This document shows, in pieces, positions 1-9,660 of a DNA stretch of 64,000 nt (the stretch's first letter is position 1; the number at the start of each line of letters is the position of its first letter). This DNA is from Thermococcus sp. 21S9. GTDB lineage: Archaea > Methanobacteriota_B > Thermococci > Thermococcales > Thermococcaceae. The notes below the pieces were generated by a model that saw only the letters and a program-made list of their open reading frames with translations, was not told the DNA's origin and made no database searches. The position numbers were made by a program, and so were the translations under genes. Location: NCBI RefSeq assembly GCF_012027635.1, contig NZ_SNUS01000001.1, forward strand, positions 124,001-188,000. The letters run 5' to 3'.

Positions 1-777
1 ATCGTGCTTGTGGATGCTCTCGTTGCTGATGACTTTCACGTGGAGTTTGCCCCTAAACTTCTCTCGGGCCTTGACGAAAATCTCGCGCGCGACATCTTCA
101 ACGAACTTCGGGTTCGCGAACATGCCCTGAACGACCGCGTTCTCGTCAACCGTCTTCAGGAGTGTATACGTCGGGTGGCTGAAGGAGCTCTCCACGACGT
201 CAATCATGTCTTCGAGCGCTATCTCCTCGTCGAAGGCCGTCCTGACCTCGAGCTCGCCGATGGCCCTCTGTATGTGGGTCTTGCCGTTGTTGTTGGCCAT
301 CGCGTGCGGGCAGGCGGTGTTGCCTATAACCCTGACGCGGAGAACCTTCTCGAATGTGCCGTCCTCGTTCTTGATGACGCCGACCTCGACGTCGTAGGGC
401 TCGTAGCTCGTCTTCCCGCTCGCCGGCGTTTCCCTGGGGATTATGAGGTGGGTCTTAATCCAGACTTCCGCCCTTCTATGCGGATGCTTGCCCTCAAGGC
501 GCCTTATGACAGCCCTTCCAAGCTCCTCAAGCGAGCTGTGGGCTTCCCTAACCTCTTCCTCCACGGCCTCGCTCATGGCCTCGGTTATGCTCTCCACGAG
601 CCTGCTCATGTGGATTCCCTTTTTCTCGGCAGGGACGTCTATCGTGACCTCGAAGAGCGGGAGGAACGTGTAGACCTTTCCCTTCCAGTTAATCTTGGCG
701 ACGCTCCTGAGGTTAGTTATGCCGACGCGCCTGAGGGGTTCTCTAATCTCCGGAACTTCTTCCTGAGTCTCAATCAC
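1..777 (-). CDS. mptA: GTP cyclohydrolase MptA (type IV), C-terminus cut by window edge
   Basis: Fe(II)-dependent GTP cyclohydrolase that opens the pterin branch from GTP in archaea. The minus-strand translation begins [19 protein letters not shown], then carries [22 protein letters not shown] and the family motif [12 protein letters not shown] (complement of about 281-315). It reads off the left edge at [14 protein letters not shown], a segment near the family C-terminus. A GTG start at 777 follows GGGTGAG with normal spacing. It is the last visible gene of the operon led by aIF1A, 41 bp after the DUF1699 gene. It may supply pterin for the tungsten enzyme and Moco genes elsewhere in the window (inference). 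Confidence 0.92.
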   Translation of the reverse strand, partial: MIETQEEVPEIREPLRRVGITNLRSVAKINWKGKVYTFLPLFEVTIDVPAEKKGIHMSRLVESITEAMSEAVEEEVREAHSSLEELGRAVIRRLEGKHPHRRAEVWIKTHLIIPRETPASGKTSYEPYDVEVGVIKNEDGTFEKVLRVRVIGNTACPHAMANNNGKTHIQRAIGELEVRTAFDEEIALEDMIDVVESSFSHPTYTLLKTVDENAVVQGMFANPKFVEDVAREIFVKAREKFRGKLHVKVISNESIHKHD

Positions 778-818
778 TTCTCTCACCCGGGGTTGGCTTG
801 AGAAAAGGTCTTTTAAAG

Positions 819-1211
819 TTAAGCCCGGAGCTCGTTCACCATGTAGTAAACGGTCCTCAGGGGAATACCGAGGCGCTCGCTGATTTCCCGCATCGGAACG
901 CCCTTCCTGGCCAGCTCGCGGACGAGCTTCACCGTTTTTTCGTCGTACTTCCTCGGCCTCCCTCTTGGCCTGTTCTCGGGGACGAGCTCTATACCGAGCT
1001 GGCTGAGGGCATAGATAACCCTCTTGGAGACCTTTGGATAGAGACTCGGCGGACAGCTTATCCTCTTCACGTTGGGCGCGTTCTCGAGGATTTTGACTAC
1101 GACCTCCTTGGTCGGCCTTAAACTAACGTAAACCTCGGTGACGTCCTCATTGAGCTCGGAAAGCTTCCGCAGGAGTTCATCGTAGGTTTTGGCGCTCACC
1201 CGAACCTTCAT
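819..1211 (-). CDS. DUF1699-type helix-turn-helix protein
   Basis: 130-residue basic protein. The N-terminal half (1-80) is an alpha/beta region beginning [20 protein letters not shown]. The C-terminal half holds an AT-hook-like [10 protein letters not shown] (about 82-91) and then a helix-turn-helix ([29 protein letters not shown]), so DNA binding is likely. The DUF1699 name is from recollection of the family. It starts 4 bp after the DUF530 stop and lies before mptA, so it is co-transcribed with them. No target is evident. Confidence 0.75.
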   Translation of the reverse strand: MKVRVSAKTYDELLRKLSELNEDVTEVYVSLRPTKEVVVKILENAPNVKRISCPPSLYPKVSKRVIYALSQLGIELVPENRPRGRPRKYDEKTVKLVRELARKGVPMREISERLGIPLRTVYYMVNELRA

Positions 1212-1215
1212 GCCC

Positions 1216-2469
1216 TCACCCCTGCAGGAGGTCGAGGAAGCGCTTGGCCTTGTCGCTCTTCGGCATGAACTTCTCGAACTTCTTCAGCTCGCTCTCGCTG
1301 AACAGAACCTTGTGCAGGCCGGAAATCACGAACTTCTTTATGGCCTCCTCCAACTCGGCCTCGTCAATCCCGAGGACCTCTGCGACTTTTCCTTCGTCGT
1401 ATGGACTCATGCCGTAGAGCAGAACCCCTCCGAGGAGGTAGTTGGGAATCGTTGTTATGTCCTTCCTCTTCCCGGTCAGCTGTTCCTCCATCTCGCACTT
1501 CCTTATGACGTAGATGCTCCCCTGACCGGTCTTGAAGTCCTTCTCGTGCCTGAAGGGCAAATCAAGGATTGAGTAGTGGCAGTCGACGCAGAGCTTTATC
1601 CCGGGGAAGATACCCAGGGTCTCGCGCTCCGTCGAGGAGGTGAGGAAGTAGTAGCGGAAGATGTCCAGGCCGAGCTTTTCGGCGCCGTTCTCGGGGTCGA
1701 GGGAGGCGTAGGCAAGTGCGAGGTTGTCAACGGTGTAGTGGTTGTTTATGAGAACTCCCCTCGTCTTCACGAACGTCAGAACGCGCCAGCGGAACCTTCT
1801 CCCGAAGCGCTTCCTGAGCTCCATCTCGATGTCTGCATCGGCCGGAAGGTCGAGTCTTGCTTTCTTCAGCCTGTTGTTCTCGAAGTATTCAACCTCAATC
1901 CTTATGCTCTTCGTCCTGACGGTTCCCTTCTCGCGGAGCTTGCCCTTTATGAACTTGAAAGTCTCTCTGACCTCGATGCTCTCCTTGGCCAGAAGGCGCA
2001 ACACGTCGCCGGAATAGGCGAGGTGCGGAAGGACTTCGAGCCTGCCGAGCTTCACGGGCTTCTCAACGGCCCTGACCTTCTCGAAGTTCTCCTTCGTTAT
2101 GGCATCTATCGGAATCTCCTTCCTGCCGAGCTTGAAGGTATAGTTGGCCGAGAGCAACGCCAAGGCCATCTTGTGGGCGGTTATAGCGGAGCGGAGCCTC
2201 TCAAGGGCCAAAGCCCTGTTGTGCTTCTTCCTGTAAATCCACTGGAGGTGGGGGTCCTTGTTCTTCTTGTCCATGAAGCGGACGGAGGGAGCCGTTTCCC
2301 CAACGCGCCTCTCGAGCTCGTCCTGGAGGTCGTTCAAAAGGGAAACGTTGCGCTGGAGGGTGTAGGCTAACTTAGCGGGCTCGAAGTTTTCGAAGAGCTC
2401 ACCCAGGTCTATGCCTATATCGTCGAGTATCTTGTTGACCTGGGCGACGAGCTCTTCAGTCGTCGTCAT
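1216..2469 (-). CDS. DUF530 family protein
   Basis: 417-residue soluble, charged protein of unknown function, recalled as DUF530, a family found beside topoisomerase VI in Thermococcales. The N-terminal ~120 residues are helical ([19 protein letters not shown] and on), the middle is basic, and a CVDC plus later C spaced about 30 residues apart could bind a metal. The C-terminal part ([30 protein letters not shown]) looks like a winged helix. Its ATG overlaps the top6A stop by 4 nt (ATGA), so translation is probably coupled. A DNA-related role is inferred from this linkage only. Confidence 0.7.
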   Translation of the reverse strand: MTTTEELVAQVNKILDDIGIDLGELFENFEPAKLAYTLQRNVSLLNDLQDELERRVGETAPSVRFMDKKNKDPHLQWIYRKKHNRALALERLRSAITAHKMALALLSANYTFKLGRKEIPIDAITKENFEKVRAVEKPVKLGRLEVLPHLAYSGDVLRLLAKESIEVRETFKFIKGKLREKGTVRTKSIRIEVEYFENNRLKKARLDLPADADIEMELRKRFGRRFRWRVLTFVKTRGVLINNHYTVDNLALAYASLDPENGAEKLGLDIFRYYFLTSSTERETLGIFPGIKLCVDCHYSILDLPFRHEKDFKTGQGSIYVIRKCEMEEQLTGKRKDITTIPNYLLGGVLLYGMSPYDEGKVAEVLGIDEAELEEAIKKFVISGLHKVLFSESELKKFEKFMPKSDKAKRFLDLLQG

Positions 2470-3626
2470 GGTAGCAAATCACCGTTGTTTATCTTTTCCG
2501 GTAAATACTCCTTGGCGACGAACTCGAGGGACTTATTAGCCAGAGCCTGCTGTTCAATCCTGACGCCCCACTTGAGGGCCATCTTGAGCTGTCTCTGCCA
2601 CTCCTTGTTCTGGAACCAGGGGTACTCCATTTCCTCAAGGATTCTCTTGTAGTCGCCCGTCGGACCACCTTTCTTGTTGGGCGGGATTCCCTTGAGCTTC
2701 TCGGTGACGTTCTCTAAACCATAGCGCTTTATGTCGTCCATCGTCATGCCCACGAACCTCGCCTCGGGCGTTGCAAGCTTGTCGCTGAGGTAGGCGAGGT
2801 TTATCGAGCCCTGCTTTATGGTGGAGTAGATGTACCAACCGTAGGGGTCGCCATCGGTGAAGACGATGATTGGCAGGCCTTCCTCGTAGTGAAGCCTGTG
2901 GATTAAACGCCTGACGCCACGCGAGGCCTGTCCCTGGGTCGCTATGATTAAAGCTTTCTCCTTCTTCGGGAACTTTTCCTCGATGAGACGGTCGGCCATA
3001 GCGGCGGTCTCGACAACGAGGGCGTAGTCAACGTTTATCTCCGGGAACTGAATGTGCTCGACCGTTCCCGGGACGGCCCAGCCACCGCTTCCGAGCTTGC
3101 TCGCGTTGAACTCGTCCTCACCGTCGCGGATGACTATGTCACCGTAGATGTAACCGCGCCTGTCCGCTGTGATGTGCATCTCCTCACGCAGGACTCCGAG
3201 CATCCTCTCCAAATCCTCGATAATCGGGTCGCTCTCGCGCTGGTCCTCGAAGGTGTTCTCCTTCGTTCCGGGAATCGTGTGCTTGTTGGCGTAGTAGGCT
3301 TCACGAAGGCTCGCGTGCTTGCCCTCGGCGACGAGCCTTTTCACGTAGGCCATTATGAGCAGGGTTTGCATGAACTTTCTGGCATGAGCAACGTTGAGGA
3401 AGTAACGCCTCGAAAGCTTATCGCCCATTCTGATGAGCTTGGCCTTCTCGTCGAAGTAGACGTTGTTTAAACCGCGCGTTGGTATGTCAAAGTAGGGGTT
3501 CTTGCCCGACTTAATGGCCTCGAGGACGCTCCTGCCGTACTCCTCAAGCTTGCTGAGCACTTTTCTCGGGTCGTAGGAGAACTTCTCCTTGGGCCTCTCG
3601 CGCTTTATTGCCTTGGATTTAGGCAT
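2466..3626 (-). CDS. top6A: DNA topoisomerase VI subunit A
   Basis: Catalytic subunit of the type IIB topoisomerase (Spo11 relative) that cuts both DNA strands through tyrosines and passes a duplex. The 386 residues are normal for the family. The CAP/winged-helix region carries REAYY at about 108-112, the site of the active tyrosine, and the Toprim domain shows [12 protein letters not shown] with the DxD metal site. Start and stop overlap its neighbours (8 nt with top6B, 4 nt with DUF530), which suits equal production of the two subunits. Confidence 0.97.
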   Translation of the reverse strand: MPKSKAIKRERPKEKFSYDPRKVLSKLEEYGRSVLEAIKSGKNPYFDIPTRGLNNVYFDEKAKLIRMGDKLSRRYFLNVAHARKFMQTLLIMAYVKRLVAEGKHASLREAYYANKHTIPGTKENTFEDQRESDPIIEDLERMLGVLREEMHITADRRGYIYGDIVIRDGEDEFNASKLGSGGWAVPGTVEHIQFPEINVDYALVVETAAMADRLIEEKFPKKEKALIIATQGQASRGVRRLIHRLHYEEGLPIIVFTDGDPYGWYIYSTIKQGSINLAYLSDKLATPEARFVGMTMDDIKRYGLENVTEKLKGIPPNKKGGPTGDYKRILEEMEYPWFQNKEWQRQLKMALKWGVRIEQQALANKSLEFVAKEYLPEKINNGDLLP

Positions 3627-5307
3627 TCTCGCTCACCTCCTGCCCCTTGGAGGCAAAGTGACTCTCTATAAACCTGATGAAGTACTCCCTAATCTTCTCC
3701 TCAGGCTCGCCCGTGAGAACGCTTAAAGCCCTCGCTATCTCGGGCACGTACTTCTCAAAGGTTTTCTTCCTCTTGACCTGGTAGAGGCGTCTGTGCTTTC
3801 CGCTGAGGTAGGTTTGGAGCCTTCTCGCCGCGTCCATTATGGCCAGGCGAATCTCGTTGTAAATCTCGTCAACGCTCGCTATGCTCTGCTTTCCGGTTCC
3901 GGTGTAGGGGACGTGGACTGAAACGACGTTAATCATGAGCACGAGCGGGGTTCTGTCGAGGTCGTCAACGCGGTAGCGCTTCCAGTCTATCGAGCGGGCC
4001 GCTTGAGTGGTCACACACGAGCCAGCATCGAAGAGGAGTGGAACGCGGTTCGCGTATCTTAAAAGCTCGAAACCGCTCGGTATCTCACCACCATAGGCCA
4101 GGCCGACCTCGACCTGGAAGGGGATTCCGCCGGAGTATACCTTCGGGGGCCTCGTTACGGCCGTTACGAATTCAGGCTTGAGGATTCCCTTCAAACCCTT
4201 CTCGATGTTCTCCTCGCCTATGGGCCTGAGGCCGTGTGTCGGTGGAGCGAGGAACTTCATGTACTTGAAGGCCTCGACTATCTCCTCTGCCTCGTGCCAG
4301 GTGAGTTTTTCGGGCGGTTTCTCCATCATCCTCGCGACCTGCTTGACGACCTTGGTGTAGCCCTTGAAGGAGCGGAGAACGGCTTTAACCTCCCCCTTCA
4401 TGAGCCTCTCGTAGAGCTGTTCCTGAACCTTCTTGTCCTCGACCGTCTTGATGAGCCTCAGTGCCGCTATGTACTCGACGAGCTCGTCAACCTTCTTGTC
4501 GCTTATCCTCGAAAACTCGCCGACGAGGAAGCGCCTCACGCTCGTCCTTCTCGTCTTCTTGGCCATTCTATAAACGTCGTCCGTGAGAACGCCCTTCGGG
4601 TGGGGCTTCATCTCAACCGGCGGTTCCGGAATCTCGTCGCTCGAGCGCGGGAAGACGATTAGCCTTCCGTCGGGCTCAATGAGCTCGATGTGTGCGTGTG
4701 GATTCGCTATCGCGGTGAGCTTGAGGTACCAGTAGACACCCTGCTTGGAGCGCATGTACTTGACGTTCTTGACTTCGAGCTCTATCCTCGTCCCGTGCCA
4801 GCCGTCCGGGTTCGGGTGCTTCTCCTTCTTTACGATTTTACCCTCGTTTCTGTCAACGTCAATCTTTACCCAGGCCTCTATTATCTCGTTGCCCGTCGAG
4901 GTCACGACGCGCGTGGCCTTTCCGCTCGTTATCTGGGCGAACATCACCGCACCGCTTATACCGATACCCTGCTGGCCCCTGCTCTGTATGTTCCTGTGGG
5001 CCTTCGTTCCGGCCAGCATCTTTCCAAAGACGTGGGTTATGTACTTCTCCGGGATTCCCGGGCCGTTGTCCTCCACAACCACCTTGTAGTGCTCCCTTCC
5101 GAGTTCCTCAATCTCGACCCTTATGTAGGGGGAAATCCCGGCCTCCTCACAGGCGTCGAGCGAGTTCGTCACTGCCTCGTGGACGAGCGTTGTAAGCGAG
5201 CGGACTTTTCCGGTGTAGCCGAGCATTGCCGCGTTTCGCCTGAAGAACTCGCTGACGCTCTGGATTTTGAACTCCTTAAAGAGCTGATTCGCCTCGGCCA
5301 TGCTCAT
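3619..5307 (-). CDS. top6B: DNA topoisomerase VI subunit B
   Basis: ATPase subunit of topoisomerase VI that dimerises on ATP binding to close the DNA gate. GHKL motifs are visible: [14 protein letters not shown] (N box), [10 protein letters not shown] (G1), and [13 protein letters not shown] (G2). The transducer domain fills the second half. Length 562 aa is typical. The start overlaps the KH gene stop by 4 nt and the stop overlaps the top6A start by 8 nt, so the pair is translated from one message. Confidence 0.97.
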   Translation of the reverse strand: MSMAEANQLFKEFKIQSVSEFFRRNAAMLGYTGKVRSLTTLVHEAVTNSLDACEEAGISPYIRVEIEELGREHYKVVVEDNGPGIPEKYITHVFGKMLAGTKAHRNIQSRGQQGIGISGAVMFAQITSGKATRVVTSTGNEIIEAWVKIDVDRNEGKIVKKEKHPNPDGWHGTRIELEVKNVKYMRSKQGVYWYLKLTAIANPHAHIELIEPDGRLIVFPRSSDEIPEPPVEMKPHPKGVLTDDVYRMAKKTRRTSVRRFLVGEFSRISDKKVDELVEYIAALRLIKTVEDKKVQEQLYERLMKGEVKAVLRSFKGYTKVVKQVARMMEKPPEKLTWHEAEEIVEAFKYMKFLAPPTHGLRPIGEENIEKGLKGILKPEFVTAVTRPPKVYSGGIPFQVEVGLAYGGEIPSGFELLRYANRVPLLFDAGSCVTTQAARSIDWKRYRVDDLDRTPLVLMINVVSVHVPYTGTGKQSIASVDEIYNEIRLAIMDAARRLQTYLSGKHRRLYQVKRKKTFEKYVPEIARALSVLTGEPEEKIREYFIRFIESHFASKGQEVSENA

Positions 5308-6002
5308 TCCTCCAGTTCGTTCTCGGGCCCGCCCTCAAGGGCCTCGTAGTAGGCAGAACTCTCAAGCTCGAGGTCCTTCTTGCGCCTTTCGAGGTAGCGG
5401 TAAACGACGCCGTGGGGCGAGCCCTTGGCGAGCTTCTCGATGGCCGTCCTGGCCACCTCGACCTGAATCGGATTACCGATAATCGCGACGGTCTTTCCGT
5501 AAACGCTCACGTCTGCACCGCTCATCTCCTCGATAATCTCCCGCGTCCTTCCTTTCCGTCCGATTATCCTGCCTCTGACCCTCGGCAGGGCGTTCTTCTC
5601 GTTTCCGACGACTATGTCGGTTAGGTTCACGACCTCGAGGATTTCACCCTCGTTGAAGAGCCTGAATGCCCTCTCCGGCGAGAAGCCCCTTCCGATTGCA
5701 AGAACAACATCCCTCGCCTTCCAGACCGCGAGCGGGTCCCTGGTTTCCTTCGTGGAGGTGATGAAGACCTCCCCGGTCTCGCTGTCCACCTCTATTTTCG
5801 TGCCTGTGCGCTCCTCGATTTCCTTCTTGGTCTTGCCCTTTCTACCTATGAGGACGGCTATCCTCTCCTTCGGAATCCTGACGAACTCCTCCTGCTCGCC
5901 CTCGGCCACGTAATCAATCTCGCCGAACTCGGGCTCTTCAATCGGTTTTCCATCCTTATCAACGCGCTCGTACTTCTTCAGGAGTCTCTCAAACTCGTCC
6001 AT
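5304..6002 (-). CDS. Double-KH RNA-binding protein, Dim2/Pno1 (Krr1-like)
   Basis: 232-residue protein with two KH domains: KH1 around IPKERIAVLIGRKGKTKKEIEE and KH2 around RVRGRIIGRKGRTREIIEEM, both with the GxxG loop (GRKG). Archaeal members are related to eukaryotic Dim2/Pno1, which bind the 3' end of small-subunit rRNA during maturation. The neighbouring Rio1 kinase and aIF1A agree with a 30S-assembly role. I chose ATG at 6002 because GAGGTGAG sits just before it and overlaps the Rio1 stop; the longer TTG frame from 6017 lacks a site. Confidence 0.9.
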   Translation of the reverse strand: MDEFERLLKKYERVDKDGKPIEEPEFGEIDYVAEGEQEEFVRIPKERIAVLIGRKGKTKKEIEERTGTKIEVDSETGEVFITSTKETRDPLAVWKARDVVLAIGRGFSPERAFRLFNEGEILEVVNLTDIVVGNEKNALPRVRGRIIGRKGRTREIIEEMSGADVSVYGKTVAIIGNPIQVEVARTAIEKLAKGSPHGVVYRYLERRKKDLELESSAYYEALEGGPENELEE

Positions 6003-6006
6003 GCTC

Positions 6007-6783
6007 TCACCTCTCAATCAGCTCGCGGAGCTTAACCTCGTAATCCTCAACGTCAACCCCCTTCCTCGCGAAGTAGTTGGTAACGTTCCTCAGGTCGCGC
6101 TTTAAAAGCTCGACGCTCATGCGGTTTCTCCTGACGGTGGCCTGCGACCAGTCTATGACCACCGGCCCGTCCCAGAGCAGGACGTTGTACTCGCTCAAAT
6201 CGCCGTGAACCATGTCACCGCGCTTCCAAAGCCTCTCGATGACGCCGATTAGGTAATCGTAGAGCTCCTCAAAGTCGCTTCTCTCAAGCTCTCTCTCAAC
6301 GTCCTTCAGCCGTGGAGCCGGCATCTCGTCGCCGATGAACTCCATTACCAGGACGTTGTTGCGAAAGATTATCGGCTCGGGAACGCGGACGGCGTACTTT
6401 ATCGCCCTCTGGAGGTTCTTGAACTCCCTCCGGGTCCACTGGAAGACGAGCTTCCGCATGTCCTTCGGCAGGTAGCCGATGCGCGGGTCCGCCGCGAGGT
6501 ACTCCCATATCCTCCTGAACTCGGTGGTGTAAGTTCTGTAAATCTTCACCGCTATCCTGTTGCCCTCCGAATCAACCCCAGCGAAGACGTTTGCTTCCTT
6601 ACCCGTGCTTATTACGCCGTAGAGCTCCTCGATTTTACCGCGACGGTGGAGGTAGGCCAGGGTTTCCTTGGTCGTTCTGTCGAAGACCTCGTTGGCTATC
6701 TTGTAGAGCTCGCTGTCCTTCTCCCGCCTATCCCTGAGGCCCAGTATCTCCTCGACTTCCCTTTCAAGGGCTTCCTCGCGCAT
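6007..6783 (-). CDS. rio1: Rio1-type serine protein kinase
   Basis: Atypical kinase/ATPase needed for late 40S/30S ribosome maturation. The P-loop-like STGKEANVF, catalytic lysine in IAVKIYR, catalytic loop HGDLSEYNVLLW and metal site VVIDWSQA are all present, and the C-terminal KGVDVEDYEVKLRELIER is Rio1-like. About 258 aa. ATG at 6783 is favoured over GTG at 6792 because GTGGTGG precedes it. It lies 17 bp after aIF1A and 4 bp before the KH gene. Confidence 0.93.
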   Translation of the reverse strand: MREEALEREVEEILGLRDRREKDSELYKIANEVFDRTTKETLAYLHRRGKIEELYGVISTGKEANVFAGVDSEGNRIAVKIYRTYTTEFRRIWEYLAADPRIGYLPKDMRKLVFQWTRREFKNLQRAIKYAVRVPEPIIFRNNVLVMEFIGDEMPAPRLKDVERELERSDFEELYDYLIGVIERLWKRGDMVHGDLSEYNVLLWDGPVVIDWSQATVRRNRMSVELLKRDLRNVTNYFARKGVDVEDYEVKLRELIER

Positions 6784-6800
6784 CGCCACCACTCACGGGC

Positions 6801-7169
6801 TCAGAACAACAGCTCCCCGCCGGAGAGGAAGTCCTGGCTTATCTTGCCCTTCCTGAGGAGCCAGTCCACCTGGGTCCTCGTGTAGCGGTAGACGATGTCC
6901 CCGCGCTCGTCGGTCTGAACCGGCCAGGGCTGGACGATGACGACGTCGCCAACGCGCATCCACATCCTTCTCCTGAGCTTGCCCGGAATCCTGCATCTCC
7001 TTATCTTGCCGTCCTCACAGCGGACGTCCATCCATCCGGCACCGAGGGCCTGCTCTATGACTCCGAAGAGCTGTCCCTGGCTCCTGTCCGGGAGGGGAAC
7101 GCGAATAACCTCGTCGCCCTCCACCTGCCTGTTCTTCTTTTTACCGCCCCTACCTTTCCTGTACGCCAT
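6801..7169 (-). CDS. eif1A: Translation initiation factor aIF1A
   Basis: S1/OB-fold factor that binds the A site of the small subunit during initiation. The basic tail [14 protein letters not shown] is followed by the OB core ([55 protein letters not shown] and on) and the helical end [16 protein letters not shown] at 7169 is chosen over the longer frame to 7232 because GGAGGTGAT lies 6 nt upstream and the family begins with this basic tail. First gene of the leftward superoperon. Confidence 0.95.
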   Translation of the reverse strand: MAYRKGRGGKKKNRQVEGDEVIRVPLPDRSQGQLFGVIEQALGAGWMDVRCEDGKIRRCRIPGKLRRRMWMRVGDVVIVQPWPVQTDERGDIVYRYTRTQVDWLLRKGKISQDFLSGGELLF

Positions 7170-7197
7170 GAGCATCACCTCCAACCGCTTTGTTTGA

Positions 7198-7209
7198 GCC
7201 CTTATAAGC
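7198..7209 (-). promoter_or_regulatory. Promoter of the aIF1A-Rio1-KH-top6-mptA operon
   Basis: On the minus strand AGCTTATAAG forms a TATA box about 25-30 bp before the expected transcription start near 7178-7180, leaving a very short leader that carries GGAGGTGAT. It is the only good archaeal promoter seen for the eight-gene run. Confidence 0.6.
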
Positions 7210-7303
7210 TTACCCATGCAAAAATTCTCCAACTGCCCTTTGGCCCCAGACTTTTAAAATTTTTGCAACGTGATTACACACTCCTGTCCAGTATGGGAAC
7301 ATC

Positions 7304-7315
7304 AAAGTTTAAAAA
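7304..7315 (+). promoter_or_regulatory. TATA box of the metal ABC transporter operon
   Basis: AAAGTTTAAAAA lies 30-40 bp before the ATG at 7345, with GAGGTGGG between. Position fits an archaeal TATA box with a start near 7333. The 7232-7344 gap otherwise holds only the opposite aIF1A promoter and a second AT stretch (CTTTTAAAATTTTT, 7251-7265). Confidence 0.5.
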
Positions 7316-7344
7316 CGAACCGAAATACTTGAGGTGGGATTGGC

Positions 7345-8139
7345 ATGACCGCGGTGGAGGCAGAGAACCTTACGATACTCTACGAGGGCAAACCTGCTTT
7401 GAGCGACGTGACGTTCAGGTTAGATGAAGGTAAAACCCTGCTCCTCCTCGGCCCGAACGGTGCGGGAAAAACGACGCTTTTGAAAACGATAGCCTGCTTC
7501 CACCGCGAGTACAGGGGAAATCTCCTCGTCTTTGGAAGGAACCCCTGCGACGCGAGGCATCTGATAGGCTACGTCCCCCAGAGCAGTTCCCTCAACGAGC
7601 GCGTTCCCTTAACGGCCCTCGAAGTTGTCGCGATGGGCGGGCTCTACAGGAGGGGCTTCGTTCACTTCAAGATTCCGGAGGAGGTTCTGAAGAAGGCCGA
7701 GGAGGTTCTAACCTTCGTGGGCCTCGGCCACGTTAAGGACAAACTCTTCCGCGAGCTTTCAGAGGGACAGAAGCAGAGGGTCCTGCTCGCGAGGGCTTTA
7801 ATGAGCGACCCCAAGCTTCTCCTCCTCGACGAGCCCCTCTCAGCGTTGGACCCGAGCGCGAGGGCAGAGGTAACGAACGTCCTCAGCAAGATAAAATCCG
7901 AGAAGAACGTCACGATGATAATAACAACCCACGACATAAACCCGCTCCTTGAGATAGGCGACCTCGTGATGCTGATTAACAAGAGGCTGATAGCCTTTGG
8001 AAAACCGGAGGAAGTCCTAACGGATGGAGTCATCAAGTCCGTCTACGGCCCGCTGGCGAAGGTAATCCCTGTCGGCGGAAAGCTCTACTGCATAACCGGC
8101 GACTTCCACCTCCACAGGGACAGGGGTGGTGGGCTGTGA
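7345..8139 (+). CDS. Metal (Zn/Mn-type) ABC transporter, ATP-binding protein
   Basis: 264-residue ABC ATPase of the ZnuC/MntB branch. Walker A GPNGAGKTT (about 34-42), Q-loop in GYVPQSSSLNERVPLTALEVV, signature ELSEGQKQR, Walker B LLLLDEPLSALD and the switch histidine in TTHDINPL are all intact. Its stop overlaps the GTG start of the permease by 4 nt. No solute-binding protein gene lies nearby, so that part is encoded elsewhere. Metal specificity cannot be read from the sequence. Confidence 0.88.
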   Translation: MTAVEAENLTILYEGKPALSDVTFRLDEGKTLLLLGPNGAGKTTLLKTIACFHREYRGNLLVFGRNPCDARHLIGYVPQSSSLNERVPLTALEVVAMGGLYRRGFVHFKIPEEVLKKAEEVLTFVGLGHVKDKLFRELSEGQKQRVLLARALMSDPKLLLLDEPLSALDPSARAEVTNVLSKIKSEKNVTMIITTHDINPLLEIGDLVMLINKRLIAFGKPEEVLTDGVIKSVYGPLAKVIPVGGKLYCITGDFHLHRDRGGGL

Positions 8140-8957
8140 TTCCCGAGTTCATACTGAGGGCAATCCTCGCGAGTGTAATGGTCAGCGTCCTCCTCGGCCT
8201 GCTGAGCCCGCTGATAAACACCAAGGGTTTGGCTTTCCTCACTCACGCGCTCTTTCACGCCCTCCTCCTTGGAGCCGTCCTCGGAATGATTCTGGCTTTG
8301 CTGTTCAACAACTACGCCCTCGTAACCCTCGTCGCGCTCATAGTCACGATTGCAATCGTCCTAATCATAGCCCAGCTCGAAAAGCTCGGTTTCACCCCCG
8401 ATTCGGCCGTAGGAATAGTGGCGAGCTTCGTTGCAGGCCTAACGGTTCTCGGCTTCGGAATCCTCTACAAGGTCATGGCGAGCAGGCCCTACTTCCCGCT
8501 TACCGAGAACATCGTTTCCTACCTTACGGGCGACATATTCCTCATAACCCTCAACAACCTGACGGTTCTAATCCTCGGCGGTGCGCTCATCTTCTTTGTC
8601 CTCCTCTTCCTCTACCGCGACTTCCTCTACCTCAGCTTCGACCCGGAGGGGCTTGAGAGCTACGGCGGGAACGCGAGGGCCTACCTCATGATTCTCTACG
8701 TCCTCGTGGGGGCGATTGGCGCTTTAATCGTCCAGACGGTTGGACTAATAACCCTCCAGGTCGTTGCAGTTCTGCCCGGCGCGATAGCGCTCATGGTGAG
8801 CTCGGATTTGAGGAAGGTCCTCGCGGTTAGCCTGCTTTTAACCCTCACCGTCCAGCTCTCGTCGGTTGTTCTGGCATACTTCACGGCAATCCCGCCGAGC
8901 GGTATAGCGACCATAATGCTGGGCGTAATCTACGGCGCGCTCCTCTTCCGGAGGTGA
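8136..8957 (+). CDS. Metal ABC transporter permease (ZnuB/MntC family)
   Basis: 273-residue polytopic protein with about eight hydrophobic helices, beginning VIPEFILRAILASVMVSVLLGLLSPLINTKG; the opening and the late segment VGLITLQVVAVLPGAIALMVSSDLRKVL are typical of ABC-3 permeases. GTG start at 8136 overlaps the ATPase stop and follows GGTGGTGGG. Forms the membrane channel driven by the preceding ATPase. Confidence 0.88.
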   Translation: MIPEFILRAILASVMVSVLLGLLSPLINTKGLAFLTHALFHALLLGAVLGMILALLFNNYALVTLVALIVTIAIVLIIAQLEKLGFTPDSAVGIVASFVAGLTVLGFGILYKVMASRPYFPLTENIVSYLTGDIFLITLNNLTVLILGGALIFFVLLFLYRDFLYLSFDPEGLESYGGNARAYLMILYVLVGAIGALIVQTVGLITLQVVAVLPGAIALMVSSDLRKVLAVSLLLTLTVQLSSVVLAYFTAIPPSGIATIMLGVIYGALLFRR

Positions 8958-8961
8958 AACC

Positions 8962-9660
8962 GTGGGGCGGAAGATAGCGGGCATCGACGAGGCCGGCAGG
9001 GGGCCGGTGATAGGTCCGATGATCATCACGGCCATAGTCGTTGACGAGGATAAACTCGAGGAGCTCGAAGCCCTTGGGGTTAAGGACTCAAAAAAATTGA
9101 CACCGAAGAGGCGCGAGAAACTGTTTGACGAGATTCTAAGCCTCGCTGATGATTACGCCGTTCTAATCCTCTCGCCGGAGGAGATAAGCTCCCGCGAGGG
9201 AACGCTCAACGAGTTCGAGGTCAAGAACTTCGCGAAAGCGTTGAACTCCCTGAAGGTGAAGCCCGACGTGATTTACGCCGATGCCGCCGACGTTGACGAG
9301 GAGCGCTTTGGAAGGGAGCTGAAGGAAAAGCTGGACTTTGAGGCTGAAATTATAGCGAAACACCGCGCCGACGCTCTCTTTCCGGTGGTTTCTGCCTCTT
9401 CCATAGTTGCAAAGGTTACAAGGGACAGGGAAATCGAGAGGCTGAAAGAGAAATACGGAGAAATAGGGAGCGGTTATCCGAGTGACCCAAGGACGAGGGC
9501 GTTTCTTGAGAATTATTACAGGGAGCACGGAACGTTTCCTCCGATTGTGAGAACCGGCTGGAAGACGCTGAAAAAGATTGAGGAAAAGCTCAGGGCGGAA
9601 ATGGAAATCAAAAAATCAAAGAGGAGCCAGCTCAGTCTCGAGGACTTCCTAGGGAGTTAG
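8962..9660 (+). CDS. rnhB: Ribonuclease HII
   Basis: Removes ribonucleotides and RNA primers from RNA-DNA hybrids. Motifs GIDEAGRGPVIGPM (DE pair), DSKKLTPKRREKL, YADAADVDEERF and HRADALFPVVSASSIVAKVTRD give the DEDD active site. 232 aa, with a basic C-terminal tail after about 200 (KKIEEKLRAEMEIKKSKRSQLSLEDFLGS); SQLSLEDFL near the end resembles a PCNA-interaction (PIP) box, as known for archaeal RNase HII. GTG start at 8962 follows GGAGGTGAAACC. It converges with and overlaps the next gene by 4 nt. Confidence 0.96.
   Translation: MGRKIAGIDEAGRGPVIGPMIITAIVVDEDKLEELEALGVKDSKKLTPKRREKLFDEILSLADDYAVLILSPEEISSREGTLNEFEVKNFAKALNSLKVKPDVIYADAADVDEERFGRELKEKLDFEAEIIAKHRADALFPVVSASSIVAKVTRDREIERLKEKYGEIGSGYPSDPRTRAFLENYYREHGTFPPIVRTGWKTLKKIEEKLRAEMEIKKSKRSQLSLEDFLGS

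Noticed and set aside
4-801. 265-codon plus-strand frame opposite mptA
   Set aside because: The minus strand carries the [12 protein letters not shown] cyclohydrolase motif; this frame is a high-G+C shadow.
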